From assembly GCA_964626275.1 (NCBI GenBank), contig CAZVCZ010000104.1:1-5166 (forward strand): a stretch of DNA of 5,166 bases, given 5' to 3'. The DNA comes from M55B157 sp964626275 (GTDB taxonomy: Bacteria > Actinomycetota > Actinomycetes > S36-B12). Positions within the stretch are counted from its first letter, which is position 1. Each line of letters starts with the position of its first letter. The notes below the pieces were generated by a model. It saw only the letters and a list, made by a program, of their open reading frames with translations. It was not told where the DNA came from and ran no database searches. Below are positions 4,958 to 5,166 of this stretch, piece after piece. The translations under genes and the position numbers were made by a program.

Positions 4958-5166
4958 GTGAGCAGCTCAGAAGAACACTCCTCGGTCACCATGTTCACCA
5001 CCTCGTGGTGCGGGTTCTGCCTCCGCCTGAAGGCACAGATGGATCGGGCCGGGATCGCCGTGCGCGAGGTCGACATCGAGGCCGATGACGAGGCGGCGGC
5101 TTTCGTCGGCAGCGTCAACAACGGCAACCACACCGTGCCGACCCTGCTGTTCACCGACGGCTCGAC
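4958..5166 (+). CDS. mrx1: Mycoredoxin-type glutaredoxin, cut by window end
   Basis: Sixty-nine complete codons are visible before the window ends; the family is about 80-90 residues, so only the last helix is missing. Counting from the GTG at 4958, the thioredoxin-fold order is a first strand VTMFTTSW, the redox motif CGFC (C18, C21), EVDIEADD (38-44), then the cis-proline segment NHTVPTLLF with TVP at 59-61 and DGS. This closely resembles Mycobacterium tuberculosis mycoredoxin-1 (TTSWCGYC, VDIE, FVGSVN, TVPT), with phenylalanine replacing the usual tyrosine between the cysteines. The product is expected to reduce mycothiol-mixed disulfides in the cytoplasm. The GTG at 4958 gives a family-like N-terminus; the ATG at 4922 would add 12 residues, and the ATG at 4991 would cut into the first strand. 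None has a clear ribosome site. It diverges from uvrD2 with an 80-base gap. Confidence 0.92.
   Translation, partial: MSSSEEHSSVTMFTTSWCGFCLRLKAQMDRAGIAVREVDIEADDEAAAFVGSVNNGNHTVPTLLFTDGS

Noticed and set aside
1..5166. CRISPR array, tRNA, rRNA, insertion sequence or defence system
   Set aside because: No regularly spaced repeats, tRNA cloverleaf arms, transposase motifs or nuclease/defence genes were recognised. The helicase is a housekeeping UvrD2, not part of a defence locus on this evidence.

Overview
The window comes from a high-GC bacterium, almost certainly an actinobacterium. The evidence is the strongly GC-biased third codon positions, the GTG starts, probable leaderless promoters, and two lineage-typical genes placed back to back: a UvrD2-type helicase (SF1 helicase, tetracysteine and HRDC) and a mycoredoxin-type glutaredoxin. 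Genus cannot be decided from the sequence.

Layout from left to right. (a) 1-86 is a non-coding upstream region with a 17-bp tandem repeat and a candidate -10 box. (b) 87-1382 (+) is an M20-family metallo-deacylase/peptidase with all expected metal ligands. Its last 13 or so codons lie in an AT-richer segment belonging to a 12-bp-arm inverted repeat that spans its stop codon. (c) 1383-1470 is a short gap holding an 8-bp palindrome and a GC-rich hairpin just before the next start. (d) 1471-2454 (+) is a ThiF/YcaO-partner-like protein (cyclodehydratase/leader-binding type) with CxxC and CxC zinc-type cysteines and no visible RiPP precursor. (e) 2451-2681 (-) is a small four-cysteine, zinc-ribbon-like protein that converges on (d) and shares the tetranucleotide CTAG with it, each strand reading its own TAG stop there. 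(f) 2700-2825 is a non-coding gap rich in small repeats and palindromes. (g) 2826-4877 (-) is the UvrD2 helicase. (h) 4878-4957 is a divergent intergenic region containing a possible 10-codon leader ORF with a perfect Shine-Dalgarno sequence, whose TGA overlaps the helicase GTG start. (i) 4958-5166 (+) is a mycoredoxin gene cut by the window edge.

The genes do not form one obvious pathway. The helicase/mycoredoxin divergent pair is a recognisable conserved actinobacterial neighbourhood; from memory, in Mycobacterium tuberculosis uvrD2 sits beside a small glutaredoxin gene. The helicase, the small protein and the ThiF-like protein all carry paired cysteines of zinc-binding type, and the neighbour mycoredoxin is a mycothiol-dependent thiol reductase, so a redox link is conceivable but is only inference. 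The M20 enzyme looks like an unrelated metabolic neighbour. No RNA gene, insertion sequence or CRISPR array was seen. The observations most worth checking are the helicase leader ORF and the inverted repeat at the end of the M20 gene.
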